A stretch of 64,000 nt of DNA from Pseudomonas sp. Irchel 3E13. GTDB taxonomy: Bacteria > Pseudomonadota > Gammaproteobacteria > Pseudomonadales > Pseudomonadaceae. Positions within the stretch are counted from its first letter, which is position 1. Every line of letters begins with the position of its first letter. Positions 35,575 to 44,515 of the stretch are shown one piece after another. The stretch lies in the NCBI RefSeq assembly GCF_900187455.1, contig NZ_FYDX01000019.1, forward strand, positions 62,001-126,000. Direction: 5' to 3'. The translations under genes were made by a program, and so were the position numbers. The notes beneath the pieces were generated by a model. It searched no databases. It had not been told where the DNA came from and saw nothing but the letters and a program-made list of their open reading frames with translations.

Positions 35575-36557
35575 GCGCACCGCTGCTTCAGGTCGAAGAC
35601 CTCAGCGTGATCGCCCGCCTTGAGGGGCGTGATGTCGCGGTGGTCGATCGGCTGTCGTTCAGCCTCGGCGAAGGCGAGATTCTTGGTCTGGTGGGCGAAA
35701 GCGGCTCGGGCAAGACCATGGCCTGCCGCGGCCTGATGCGCCTGCTGCCGTCGCCGAAGCTGCGGGTCGAAGGCAAGGCCGTGCACCTGGCCGGAAACAA
35801 CCTGCTGCACCTGGACGAGGCCGGCATGCGCCGCATGCGCGGGCGCGAGCTGGGCATGATTTTCCAGAACCCCAGCAGCCACCTCGATCCGCTGATGCGC
35901 ATCGGCGAACAGATCGCCGAAGGCATCCGCCTGCACCAGGGCGCCTCGCGCCGCGAAGCGCGGGCGCAGGCCATCGACGTGTTGCGTCAGGTCGGCATTC
36001 CCGACCCGCAGTCGCGGGTCGACAATTACCCGCATGAATTTTCCGGTGGCATGCGCCAGCGGGCGATGATCGCCGTGGCCCTGGGCTGCAACCCGAACGT
36101 GCTGATCGCCGACGAGCCGACCACTGCGCTGGACGTCACCGTGCAGGCGCAGATCCTCCGCCTGCTGCTGGAGCTGCGCGACCGCCGCGGCTTGTCGATC
36201 ATCCTCATCAGCCACGACCTCGGCGTGGTGGCGCAGACCTGCGACAGCATCGCCGTGATGTACGCCGGCCGCCTCTGCGAACACGGCAGTAAGCAGGACC
36301 TCCTGGCAAACCCACAGCATCCGTACAGCGCCGGCCTGCTCGCCTGTCACCCGGCGGCCGAGAGCACTCAGCGGCTGATGAACACCATTCCCGGGCAACC
36401 GCCCTTGCTCGACGCCATGCCCCAAGGCTGTCGCTTCGGCCCGCGTTGCGCGCACGCCGCGCCTACCTGCCGCGAGCAGTTGCCGGAGCTGCGGGAAACC
36501 GCGCCCGGCCACCGCCTCGCCTGCCACACGCCGCTGTTTGCCGGAGGTCTGTCATGA
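35571..36557 (+). CDS. Peptide ABC transporter ATPase, DppD type
   Basis: A 328-residue ATPase. The Walker A loop is GESGSGKTMAC, the signature FSGGMRQRAMI and the Walker B segment VLIADEPTTALDV. The C-terminal oligopeptide/dipeptide extension includes the cysteine-rich CRFGPRCAHAAPTC motif, typical of a dipeptide-family iron-sulfur-like or zinc region. The start ATG overlaps the DppC stop; longer frames to the left are shadows of dppC. Confidence 0.94.
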   Translation: MSAPLLQVEDLSVIARLEGRDVAVVDRLSFSLGEGEILGLVGESGSGKTMACRGLMRLLPSPKLRVEGKAVHLAGNNLLHLDEAGMRRMRGRELGMIFQNPSSHLDPLMRIGEQIAEGIRLHQGASRREARAQAIDVLRQVGIPDPQSRVDNYPHEFSGGMRQRAMIAVALGCNPNVLIADEPTTALDVTVQAQILRLLLELRDRRGLSIILISHDLGVVAQTCDSIAVMYAGRLCEHGSKQDLLANPQHPYSAGLLACHPAAESTQRLMNTIPGQPPLLDAMPQGCRFGPRCAHAAPTCREQLPELRETAPGHRLACHTPLFAGGLS

Positions 36558-37528
36558 CCACGCTGTTGCAGGTCAAGGACCTGCACGTGCAGTTTCCCGC
36601 CGCGGGCAGCGGCCTGTTCGACCTGCGCCAGCGCAAGGTCAGCGCGGTCAACGGCGCCTCGCTGGAACTGAAGGCCGGCGAGACCCTCGGCCTGGTCGGC
36701 GAGTCCGGCTGCGGCAAGAGCACCCTGGCCCGCGCCATCCTGCACCTGAACGAGACGGCCGGCGGGCAGATCCTCTTCGACGGCATCGACATGGCCCACG
36801 GCAGCAAGGCCGATATCGCCCGCCTGCGCCATGAAACCGCGATGATTTTCCAGGACCCGTACACCGCCCTGAACCCGCGCCAGAGCATCGGCCAGATTCT
36901 CGCCGAAGTGCTGCGGGTGCAGCGCAAAGTGCCGGCGCAGCAGGTCGAGGCGCGGGTCGCCGAACTGCTCAATCTGGTCGGCCTGCGCCCTGAACTGGCC
37001 GATCGCAAACCGCGCTCGCTCAGTGGCGGCCAGTGCCAGCGGGTCGGTATCGCCCGGGCGCTGGCCATCGAGCCGCGGTTGATCGTCGCTGATGAATGCG
37101 TCGCCGCGCTGGACGTGTCGATCCAGGGCCAGATCATCAACCTGCTGCTGGAACTGCGCGAACGCATGGACCTCGCGCTGCTGTTCATCACCCACGACCT
37201 GACCGTGGTGCGCCGCCTGTGCGACCGGGTGGCGGTGATGTACCTCGGACGCATCGTCGAGGAAGGTCCGGTCCGCGACGTTTTTGATTCGCCGCGCCAT
37301 CCGTATACCGCCGCACTGATCCAGTCGATCGCCGATATCGACCCGGCACGCCGCCTGCCCGAGCAACCGCTGCCGGGCGAACCGCCGAGCCCGCTGCACC
37401 TGCCGTCGGGCTGCGCGTTCCATCCGCGGTGCCGGCACGCCCTGCCGGTGTGCCGCGAAACCTCTCCACCCACCCATTCGCTGGGCGCACGGCGCTACAC
37501 CTGCGTCCACCCGGAGCCGTTGTACTGA
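36554..37528 (+). CDS. Peptide ABC transporter ATPase, DppF type
   Basis: The second ATPase, 324 residues. It has GESGCGKSTLAR, the signature LSGGQCQRVGIA and the Walker B LIVADECVAALDVSIQG. Here the usual ADEPVSALD reads ADECVAALD, a proline-to-cysteine change next to the catalytic Glu, which is conserved. The C-terminus has CAFHPRCRHALPVC, matching the DppF extension. Overlap with the DppD-like stop (ATGA) shows coupling. Confidence 0.94.
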   Translation: MTTLLQVKDLHVQFPAAGSGLFDLRQRKVSAVNGASLELKAGETLGLVGESGCGKSTLARAILHLNETAGGQILFDGIDMAHGSKADIARLRHETAMIFQDPYTALNPRQSIGQILAEVLRVQRKVPAQQVEARVAELLNLVGLRPELADRKPRSLSGGQCQRVGIARALAIEPRLIVADECVAALDVSIQGQIINLLLELRERMDLALLFITHDLTVVRRLCDRVAVMYLGRIVEEGPVRDVFDSPRHPYTAALIQSIADIDPARRLPEQPLPGEPPSPLHLPSGCAFHPRCRHALPVCRETSPPTHSLGARRYTCVHPEPLY

Positions 37529-37561
37529 AGAAATAACCACACCATCAAAAGGAGCTTGAGC

Positions 37562-39103
37562 ATGAAACCCGGAGCATTGAAGTTACTCACCGCAGCATTG
37601 CTGGCCGCCAGCGCCCTGACCAGTGGCCTGGCCCACGCGGCGGGGGTATTGACCATCGGCTGCCGTGAGGAAAGCACCACCTTCGACCCGATCAAGAGCG
37701 CGCAGAACCGCGACAGTTGGGTCTTCGCCAACGTCTACGACGTGCTGATCCGCGTGGACAACAGCGGCACCAAGCTGATCCCGGGGCTGGCGGAGAGCTG
37801 GAAGGTCTCCGATGACGGCCTGACCTACACCTTCAAGATCCGCGATGCCAAGTTCTCCGACGGCTCGCCCCTCACCGCCAGCGACGCCGCCTTCTCGCTG
37901 CTGCGCATCCGCGACAACCCCGCCTCGCTGTGGGCCGACTCCTACAAGATCATCGACAAGGCCGAAACCCCGGACGACCGCACCCTGGTGGTGACCCTGA
38001 AGAACAAGTCGGTGCCGTTCCTCGCGCAACTGGGCACCGCCAACGTCTCGATCCTGTCGAAGAAGGCCATGGACAAGATCGGCGAGGACGCCTACGCCCA
38101 GGACCCGGTGACCTCCGGTGCGTTCAAGGTCAAGGAATGGCTGCGTGGCGACCGGGTAATCCTGGAAAAGAACCCCAACTTCTGGGAAGCCGACAAGGTC
38201 AGCCTGGATGGCGTGGAGTGGATTTCCATCCCTGACGACAACACCCGCATGCTCAAGGTGCAGGCTGGCGAACTGGACACGGCGATCTTCGTGCCGTTCT
38301 CCCGCGTCGACGCGCTGCAGAAAGACAAGAACCTGAACATCCATATCGACCCGTCGACCCGGGAAGATCACCTGCTGATCAACCACTCCAAAGGCCTGCT
38401 GGGCAAAGCGGAAGTGCGCGAGGCGATCGACCTGGCGATCGACAAGAAAGCCCTGGTCAACACCGTGACCTTCGGCCATGGCGAAGTGGCGTACTCGTAC
38501 ATTCCCAAAGGCTCGCTGTACCACAACGCCGACAACCTGCAACGCCCGTACGACCCGGCCAAGGCCCGCGAGTTGCTGAAAAAGGCCGGCGCCGAAGGGC
38601 TGAAGGTCAACTACGTGGTCAACGCCGGCAACGAGGCTGACGAGCAGATTGCCGTGCTGGTGCAGAAGCAACTGGCGGACGTCGGCATCACCGCCACCCT
38701 GCAGAAGGTCGACCCGACCGCGAGCTGGCAGATGCTGGTGGACGGCGACTACGACCTGTCGGTGATGTACTGGACCAACGACGTGCCCGACCCGGACCAG
38801 AAGAGCACCTTCGTGCTGGGTGATGACACCAACCAGAACTACATGACCCGCTACAAGAACGACACGGTCAAGGATCTGGTCGCCGCGGCGCGGATCGAAA
38901 CCGACCCTGTCAAGCGCGGGCAGATGTATCAGGAACTGCAGAAACTGGCGAAACAGGACGTGCACTGGATCGACCTGTACTACAGCCCGTACATCAACAT
39001 CTCACGCAGCAATATCCAGAACTTCCTGCAGAACCCGTTGGGGCGGTTCACCCTGGAAGAAACGGTGAAGCTGGAGCCTGGGGTTAAAACGGCGAAGAAC
39101 TGA
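37562..39103 (+). CDS. Peptide/nickel-type periplasmic solute-binding protein
   Basis: A 513-residue family 5 extracytoplasmic binding protein. The signal peptide ends near SGLAHAAG. Signatures include the early TFDPIKSAQNRDSWVFANVYDVL, the ligand-domain LAESWKVSDDGLTYTFKIRDAKFSDGSPLTASD and VREAIDLAIDKKALVN. AGGAG precedes the ATG at 37562; a TTG two codons earlier was rejected. It delivers substrate to the four transporter proteins encoded just upstream and ends the pip operon before a large palindrome. The ligand may be a peptide or an amide such as the PipR inducer. Confidence 0.93.
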   Translation: MKPGALKLLTAALLAASALTSGLAHAAGVLTIGCREESTTFDPIKSAQNRDSWVFANVYDVLIRVDNSGTKLIPGLAESWKVSDDGLTYTFKIRDAKFSDGSPLTASDAAFSLLRIRDNPASLWADSYKIIDKAETPDDRTLVVTLKNKSVPFLAQLGTANVSILSKKAMDKIGEDAYAQDPVTSGAFKVKEWLRGDRVILEKNPNFWEADKVSLDGVEWISIPDDNTRMLKVQAGELDTAIFVPFSRVDALQKDKNLNIHIDPSTREDHLLINHSKGLLGKAEVREAIDLAIDKKALVNTVTFGHGEVAYSYIPKGSLYHNADNLQRPYDPAKARELLKKAGAEGLKVNYVVNAGNEADEQIAVLVQKQLADVGITATLQKVDPTASWQMLVDGDYDLSVMYWTNDVPDPDQKSTFVLGDDTNQNYMTRYKNDTVKDLVAAARIETDPVKRGQMYQELQKLAKQDVHWIDLYYSPYINISRSNIQNFLQNPLGRFTLEETVKLEPGVKTAKN

Positions 39104-39160
39104 GGCAGAACCTCATGGCTGCATGACGGCCATGAGGCGCCAGTCCGGAGATCGGGTAGC

Positions 39161-39270
39161 GGCTACCAGGTTCTAGCCGACAGTTTTTCAGAGTTCTTGA
39201 GACCGAGCGCCGCGCGGGCGGCGCTCGGTCTCAAGGGCGCTGGAAAACTTACGACATGCACCTGGTAGCC
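39161..39270. repeat. 110-bp imperfect palindrome after the pip transporter operon
   Basis: The arms (52 bases each around a 6-base loop) stay in exact register. A perfect 16-bp inner stem (39197-39212 with 39219-39234) and a perfect 11-bp outer stem (GGCTACCAGGT with ACCTGGTAGCC) are joined by less conserved segments; by hand I count about 42 matching pairs of 52. There is no coding frame. It could be an operon-end structure or a miniature element. Confidence 0.8.
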
Positions 39271-39337
39271 ATTGCCCGGCTTTATGACAAGCGCCTTCCA
39301 ATCACCACATGATTGAAAGATGCGAGCCAGCGATGCT

Positions 39338-40522
39338 TCACTTCACCCCCAACTGCCCCCGCAAGAACCCATACAACCCACCCGCACTGCGCCGATATCC
39401 TTCGGCGCTCAGATGAATCAGATCGCCCCGCGCCAAGCCGCTTGCCTGCCACTGCAGGATCGAGCACTCGCCGCCCATGAACGCCTGCCAATCCCAGAAC
39501 AACGCCCCAGACGCCTTCGCCACGTCCCGCTGAATGTCGATGATCGCCGGCAGCGGCCCCGGCATGCGCGCCGCGCAGCCTTGGGCATTGCGCTGTTTGA
39601 TGGAGTCCGGCGGGCCGACCAGCAGCAACACCGCCCGCGGCATCTGCCGGCGCAGTTCGGCGAGGGTGTGGGTCAGTTGCTGGCGGTACTGGTCCAGGTC
39701 CAGCCGAGGGTCGAAGGCTTCATTGGTGCCGTAGGCCAGAATCACCAGATCCGGCCGCAGCGCCTTGAGGCTCTCCTGCCAGCCAGCCTGCCACTTGCTC
39801 ATCACTTCCAGTTGCGCGCCATTGATGCCCAGCGCGGACAGGGTCACCCCGGCATTCTTCTGGCCCTGGATATACCAGCCGCCCAGCGCCTCGCCCGCTG
39901 GCGCCTCGACGGACAGTTCCAGTGGCAGGCGCGCGTTGTTCAGCACCGGACTGAAGCGCCACTGCCCGCCCGTGGCGGCGAGCATCAGGCGACGGTCGGG
40001 GTTCGCGCCGTCGCGGGCGTTGAGGCTGGCATGTTGTTGCGCCTGGTACAGCGCCGAGACCCGGTAACGCTTGTCGTCCGGCTGGCGCGCTTCGATGCGC
40101 ACCGTGGCCTTCGACGCCTGCGGTAGCGACAGATAGCCACCCAGCGGGAACTGCTCACTGTGCTGGTTGCGCGCCGACACCAGTTGCCATTGCGACTCGG
40201 CCGCCTTGAGCACCACCTGCTCGTAACGGGTGCCGGGCACCGGCGTCGCCGCCACCAGGCCAATCCCGCCATCGCCGTACTCGGCCTGGAACAAGCGGCG
40301 CAGTTCGCCACTGAAGATATCGGCGGCCGTGTGCGAGTCGCCGAACTGGACGATGTTCACCGGCGCCCGCGCCGCGGAACGCAGCTTGCCGGCCAGCACG
40401 CCGAGGTTGCCATCGCGGCTGACCGGCGGGGCGCGCGGTACCTCCATCGCCGCGTTCGGGCTGCAACCCGGCAACAGGCAACTGAGCACGAGCAGGGCGA
40501 AAAAACAGGGGGCTCGGCGCAT
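39338..40522 (-). CDS. SGNH/GDSL-type hydrolase lipoprotein
   Basis: The 394-residue protein has a lipobox (CLLPGC). The GDSL-like catalytic block is VQFGDSHTAADIFSG, and the remaining SGNH features are the AYGTNEAFDP block with Asn and DLIHLSAEGYRRSAG with the Asp-x-x-His pair. It is exported and probably anchored in the outer membrane. It lies 1 base after a second SGNH-domain gene and an MBOAT gene, so it likely works as an O-acetyltransferase or esterase on a surface or periplasmic glycan. Confidence 0.88.
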   Translation of the reverse strand: MRRAPCFFALLVLSCLLPGCSPNAAMEVPRAPPVSRDGNLGVLAGKLRSAARAPVNIVQFGDSHTAADIFSGELRRLFQAEYGDGGIGLVAATPVPGTRYEQVVLKAAESQWQLVSARNQHSEQFPLGGYLSLPQASKATVRIEARQPDDKRYRVSALYQAQQHASLNARDGANPDRRLMLAATGGQWRFSPVLNNARLPLELSVEAPAGEALGGWYIQGQKNAGVTLSALGINGAQLEVMSKWQAGWQESLKALRPDLVILAYGTNEAFDPRLDLDQYRQQLTHTLAELRRQMPRAVLLLVGPPDSIKQRNAQGCAARMPGPLPAIIDIQRDVAKASGALFWDWQAFMGGECSILQWQASGLARGDLIHLSAEGYRRSAGGLYGFLRGQLGVK

Positions 40523-40523
40523 C

Positions 40524-41699
40524 TCAATGTCCCGTCACGGTGGGGCCGGGAAACGCGATCAGCGACAACACCTGGTTGGCGATCAGCTTTTGCCCGGGAA
40601 TGGTGAAGTGAATCCCGTCGTCAGCGCGAGTGCGGAGCTGGCCGCCTTGGCTGTTCTGCACGGTATAGGAAAATTCGTCAGCCCTGTAACCCAGCACGGC
40701 GTTGGCCGACACATAGTGCTGGCGGTGCTGCAGCGCCTGCTGCCGGTACAGGCCGCTGAGATAGTTCATTGCCGTGGACAGCCGCGCCTGCTGCATGTTC
40801 GGCGGGCCGACCCAGATCACTTGCACGCCATGGGCCTGGGCCTGTTCGAACATCGTGTCGATGCGCTGGCGGTAGGCCTGCTCCCAGGGCGCCGTCCTGA
40901 AACGCAAGAACGGCTTGCCCTTGCCTTGCGGCATGTCCCACGGATCGTTGGGACCGAGGAACACCACCATCAGACGGATCTTCGGGCGCTCATTCAAGGT
41001 CCGGCTCACCGTCTGCGGCCAGTTGAAGAAGCCCGGATACGCAAGCCCGGTGCTCTGCCGGCTGAGGTTGACGCTGCGAATGCCGTAACGCTTGAGCAGG
41101 GTGTTGGACAGGTGCGGCGCCACGCCCTGCATCATCGAGTCACCGACCAGAAACACTTCATCACCGCTGCTCAGGGTGACGACCGGCGACCCCGTCGGCA
41201 CGGGCATCGGCACGGGCATCGCGGGCGCCGGCGCTATGGGCTGCGCCTTCGCGGCTGGCGGCGCAACTGCGGCGGCGACCACCGGCCTGGCTTTTGCCGG
41301 TGGCGGTACGGGCGGCGGCGCAGGCGCGGGCTTCGGGGCTGGCGCGGCGATGTCCACGGTCACCACCGGCATGTTCGGCGGCAGTTCGACCATCACCGGC
41401 GCTTCCACCACGGGTGCTGGCGGTGCTGGCGGCGCCTCGGCCAGTTGCTCGCGGAGGCTGTCGACAAAGCGCTCGCGGGCGTCGGCGAAGGCTTGGTTCA
41501 GGTTGCCGCCCAGGCGCCACAACGTGCTTTGCCCAACACCGGGCAGTTCACAGCTCTGATGGTATTTCTGCTGGCAATACAGGGCGATGGACTGCTGGTT
41601 CAGCCAGACCAGCAGCACGCTGGTCAACAGCAGCGCATACAGCACCCGCGCCGCGCCCAGTTGTGTGTTGAACAGGTGACGGATATCAGAAGCCGGCAT
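40524..41699 (-). CDS. DUF459-type SGNH periplasmic protein
   Basis: A 391-residue protein with one N-terminal membrane anchor (residues about 15-35), a long Pro/Ala-rich linker, and a DUF459 SGNH domain beginning at EVFLVGDSMMQGV. The Asn block is FLGPNDPWDMPQGK and the Asp-His pair is DDGIHFT near the C-terminus. I prefer the ATG at 41699, with GGGG seven bases before; a GTG at 41717 would extend it by six codons. It overlaps the MBOAT gene and forms one transcription unit with both neighbours. Confidence 0.88.
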   Translation of the reverse strand: MPASDIRHLFNTQLGAARVLYALLLTSVLLVWLNQQSIALYCQQKYHQSCELPGVGQSTLWRLGGNLNQAFADARERFVDSLREQLAEAPPAPPAPVVEAPVMVELPPNMPVVTVDIAAPAPKPAPAPPPVPPPAKARPVVAAAVAPPAAKAQPIAPAPAMPVPMPVPTGSPVVTLSSGDEVFLVGDSMMQGVAPHLSNTLLKRYGIRSVNLSRQSTGLAYPGFFNWPQTVSRTLNERPKIRLMVVFLGPNDPWDMPQGKGKPFLRFRTAPWEQAYRQRIDTMFEQAQAHGVQVIWVGPPNMQQARLSTAMNYLSGLYRQQALQHRQHYVSANAVLGYRADEFSYTVQNSQGGQLRTRADDGIHFTIPGQKLIANQVLSLIAFPGPTVTGH

Positions 41700-43101
41700 A
41701 GATGAACCCCGGCACACCCGACGGCGCGGCGAAGATGACCAGCGCGAGGAACAGCGCCAGCGGCAGCGGATAGAACTGCCACGGCAAGCGGCTGCTGGCG
41801 GCGAAGCCCCGGCGCATCAGCAGCAGCGCCTGTGGATAAATCGCCAGCGCGGCAATGCAGGCCAGTAGCAGCGCCCCGGTAGCGCCGGACAAACCGGCAA
41901 CGGACAGGCCGCCAAGCCCGGCGAGCATATCCAGCGCGCCATCCAGGCTGGTGCTGCGGAAGAAGATCCAGGCGAACGCCACGTAGTGAAACGTTAGCAG
42001 CCGCGCCAGCAAATCCGCGCCCGGCCAGCGCGGCGGCTGCGGCAGCCAGTGATTTGAAAGCTTGTACACCGCCAGCCCGAAACCGTGCAGCGCGCCCCAC
42101 ACCAGGAAGTTCACGCTCGCGCCATGCCAGAGCCCGGAGATCAGCATGGCCAGGAACATGTACAGCGTGGCGAACCAGGCACCGTGGCGGTTGCCGCCCA
42201 GCGGGATATAGATGTAGTCGCGGATGAAGGTGGACAGGCTGATATGCCAGCGGCTCCAGAACTCCCGCAGATTGCGCGCGGCGTACGGCGCATCGAAGTT
42301 GACCGGCAGACGAAAGCCCAGCAGCAGGGCGATGCCGGTGACCAGATGGGTATAGCCGCTGAAGTTCAGATAGATCTGCACGCTGTAGCCATACACCGCC
42401 AGCAGGATGCGCTCGGCGGAGAAATTACCGGGCGTCTCGAACACCGGGTCCACCCACTCGCTGGCCAGCCAGCCGCTGAGCAGGAACACCTTGACCACCG
42501 CCAGGGCGATCAGCCCGAGGGCGCGCTGCGGTTCTAGCAACTGACGCATCTGTGGCGGACGAATCTGCGGCAGCAGGTGCGTGGCGCGATTGACCGGCCC
42601 GGCCACCAGGCTGGGGAAGAACGCCAGGTACAGCGCAAGGTCCAGCAGCGGAGCCGGCGCCAGCTCGCGGCGGTTGATCGACACCAGGTAACTGACCGAA
42701 TGGAAGGCATAGAAGGAAAAGCCGATCGGCACCAGCAACTGCAACACCGGCAGCGAGACGCTCAGGCCAAGCCCCGTCAGCGCGGCCTGCACGCCACCGA
42801 CGAAGAACTCCTGGTACTTGAACCAATAGAAGCCGCCAAGCACCAGCACCAGGAGCAACAGCGTATTGAGGCTGCGCCCCGGATAACGCCCCGCCAGACG
42901 CCCGAGCAACCACACCGCCGCGGTATACCCCAGCAGCACATAAAGGGCCCACGGGCTGAAACTGAAGACCAGGCCGTAGCTGGCCGCCAGCAACACGGCG
43001 TTCTGCAACCGGAGATTCCAGCACAGGCTCCAGTACAGGGCGAAGAACAGAATGAAGGCGAGACCGAACTCGATCGAAAGAAAGCTCACAACGTAGTCCA
43101 T
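41686..43101 (-). CDS. MBOAT-family O-acyltransferase (AlgI-like)
   Basis: A 471-residue polytopic membrane acyltransferase. The MBOAT signature is MLISGLWHGASVNFLVWGALHG, including the conserved catalytic histidines, and RNLREFWSRWHISLSTFIRDYIYIPLGG is typical of AlgI-like proteins that pass acetyl groups across the membrane. It is the first gene of a three-gene unit with two SGNH proteins, an arrangement that resembles alginate- and cellulose-type O-acetylation systems. The glycan target is unknown, because no polymer synthesis gene is nearby. Confidence 0.93.
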   Translation of the reverse strand: MDYVVSFLSIEFGLAFILFFALYWSLCWNLRLQNAVLLAASYGLVFSFSPWALYVLLGYTAAVWLLGRLAGRYPGRSLNTLLLLVLVLGGFYWFKYQEFFVGGVQAALTGLGLSVSLPVLQLLVPIGFSFYAFHSVSYLVSINRRELAPAPLLDLALYLAFFPSLVAGPVNRATHLLPQIRPPQMRQLLEPQRALGLIALAVVKVFLLSGWLASEWVDPVFETPGNFSAERILLAVYGYSVQIYLNFSGYTHLVTGIALLLGFRLPVNFDAPYAARNLREFWSRWHISLSTFIRDYIYIPLGGNRHGAWFATLYMFLAMLISGLWHGASVNFLVWGALHGFGLAVYKLSNHWLPQPPRWPGADLLARLLTFHYVAFAWIFFRSTSLDGALDMLAGLGGLSVAGLSGATGALLLACIAALAIYPQALLLMRRGFAASSRLPWQFYPLPLALFLALVIFAAPSGVPGFIYAGF

Positions 43102-43161
43102 TACGCAACGACGGGAGGGGCGCGGACACGACAGGAACGTCTGGGCGCAGAGCGGCGGCGA

Positions 43162-43180
43162 TTATGGCAGAGAGCCATAA
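43162..43180. other. Small hairpin between MBOAT and xseB
   Basis: TTATGGC and GCCATAA pair perfectly over a five-base loop in the 196-base intergenic segment between the divergent MBOAT and xseB genes. Its role is unknown; no other feature is seen in that segment. Confidence 0.4.
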
Positions 43181-43297
43181 GCCCCCACAACGCGCCGGGC
43201 AGTGTTCGAATACGACAAAAGAAGCGGCCCCTGATTTGCCCCCACTGCCCTGCTCTGCTAGTGTCGCGCCGTTCCGACAGCCACCGAGATAGCCGCC

Positions 43298-43540
43298 ATG
43301 GCCCGAAAAAAAGCCGCCATCGATTTCGAGCAATCCCTCGCTGACCTGCAAGCCCTGGTCGAGCGTCTGGAGAACGGCGAACTGTCGCTGGAAGACTCGT
43401 TGACCGCCTTCGAACAAGGCATCCGCCTGACCCGTGACTGCCAGGGCGCCCTGACCCAGGCCGAGCAGAAAGTGCAGATCCTGCTGGAGCGCGACGGCGA
43501 ACTCGCCGCGGAGCCCTTCGACGCGGAACAAGAACAATGA
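43298..43540 (+). CDS. xseB: Exodeoxyribonuclease VII small subunit
   Basis: The 80-residue small subunit binds XseA and degrades single-stranded DNA. The family helix-turn-helix-like block DFEQSLADLQALVERLENGELSLEDSLTAFEQGI is complete. Its stop overlaps the ispA start by four bases. The xseB-ispA-dxs order is a common proteobacterial arrangement. Confidence 0.95.
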   Translation: MARKKAAIDFEQSLADLQALVERLENGELSLEDSLTAFEQGIRLTRDCQGALTQAEQKVQILLERDGELAAEPFDAEQEQ

Positions 43541-44424
43541 TCAAGGCGTACCAGGACAGTTGCCAGGCCCGTGTCGATGGCGCATTGGAGCATCTGTTCC
43601 AACCACCTTCGGTCGAACTGACCCGCCTTTACGAAGCCATGCGCTACAGCGTGATGAACGGCGGCAAGCGGGTCCGCCCGCTGCTCGCCTACGCGGCCTG
43701 CGAAGCGCTGGGCGGCGCGGCCGAGCAGGCCAACGGCGCGGCCTGCGCGGTTGAACTGATCCACGCCTACTCCCTGGTCCACGACGACCTGCCGGCCATG
43801 GACGACGACGACCTGCGCCGTGGCCAGCCAACCACCCACAAAGCCTTCGACGAAGCCTGTGCGATCCTCGCCGGCGACGGCCTGCAGAGCCTGGCCTTCA
43901 GCGCCCTGCTCGACCCGCGCCTGAGCCCGCAGAGCGACGCCATCCGCATCGCCATGGTGCAGACCCTGGCCAGCGCCGCAGGCCCCGCCGGCATGGTCGG
44001 CGGCCAGGCCATCGACCTCGGCTCGGTGGGTTTGAAACTCGACCAGACCGCCCTCGAATTCATGCACCGGCACAAGACCGGCGCGCTGATCGAAGCCAGC
44101 GTGCGTATCGGTGCACTGGCCAGCAACCGGGCGGGCGACGCTGAACTGCAGGCCCTGCAACAGTACGCCCAGGCGATTGGCCTGGCCTTCCAGGTGCAGG
44201 ACGATATCCTCGACGTCGAAAGCGACACCGAGACCCTCGGCAAGCGCCAGGGCGCCGATATCGCCCGTGACAAACCGACCTACCCGGCCCTGCTCGGCCT
44301 CGACGCGGCCAAGGCCTACGCCCTGGAACTGCGCGACCAGGCCCTCGACGCCTTGCGGCCGTTTGACGCAGCCGCCGAGCCGCTGCGGGCGCTGGCGCGG
44401 TATATCGTCGAACGACGTAACTGA
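43537..44424 (+). CDS. ispA: Farnesyl diphosphate synthase
   Basis: IspA condenses dimethylallyl and isopentenyl diphosphates to geranyl and then farnesyl diphosphate. The first aspartate-rich motif is VHDDLPAMDDDDLRRG and the second is FQVQDDILDVE; GGKRVRP is seen upstream. The 295 residues match the bacterial form. Co-expressed with xseB and dxs. Confidence 0.96.
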   Translation: MIKAYQDSCQARVDGALEHLFQPPSVELTRLYEAMRYSVMNGGKRVRPLLAYAACEALGGAAEQANGAACAVELIHAYSLVHDDLPAMDDDDLRRGQPTTHKAFDEACAILAGDGLQSLAFSALLDPRLSPQSDAIRIAMVQTLASAAGPAGMVGGQAIDLGSVGLKLDQTALEFMHRHKTGALIEASVRIGALASNRAGDAELQALQQYAQAIGLAFQVQDDILDVESDTETLGKRQGADIARDKPTYPALLGLDAAKAYALELRDQALDALRPFDAAAEPLRALARYIVERRN

Positions 44425-44515
44425 CTTACAGGCCTTATCGCAGTCACCCCAAAATGGGCAGTCACTCCCCAATGGGGTAAACTTCCGCGTCTTCAAACCT
44501 ATAACGACTCGCCTG

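Noticed and set aside
44442..44480. Short tandem repeat before dxs as a CRISPR or operator
   Set aside because: Only two imperfect copies of about 18 bases are present, too few for a CRISPR, and no dyad fits a known regulator.
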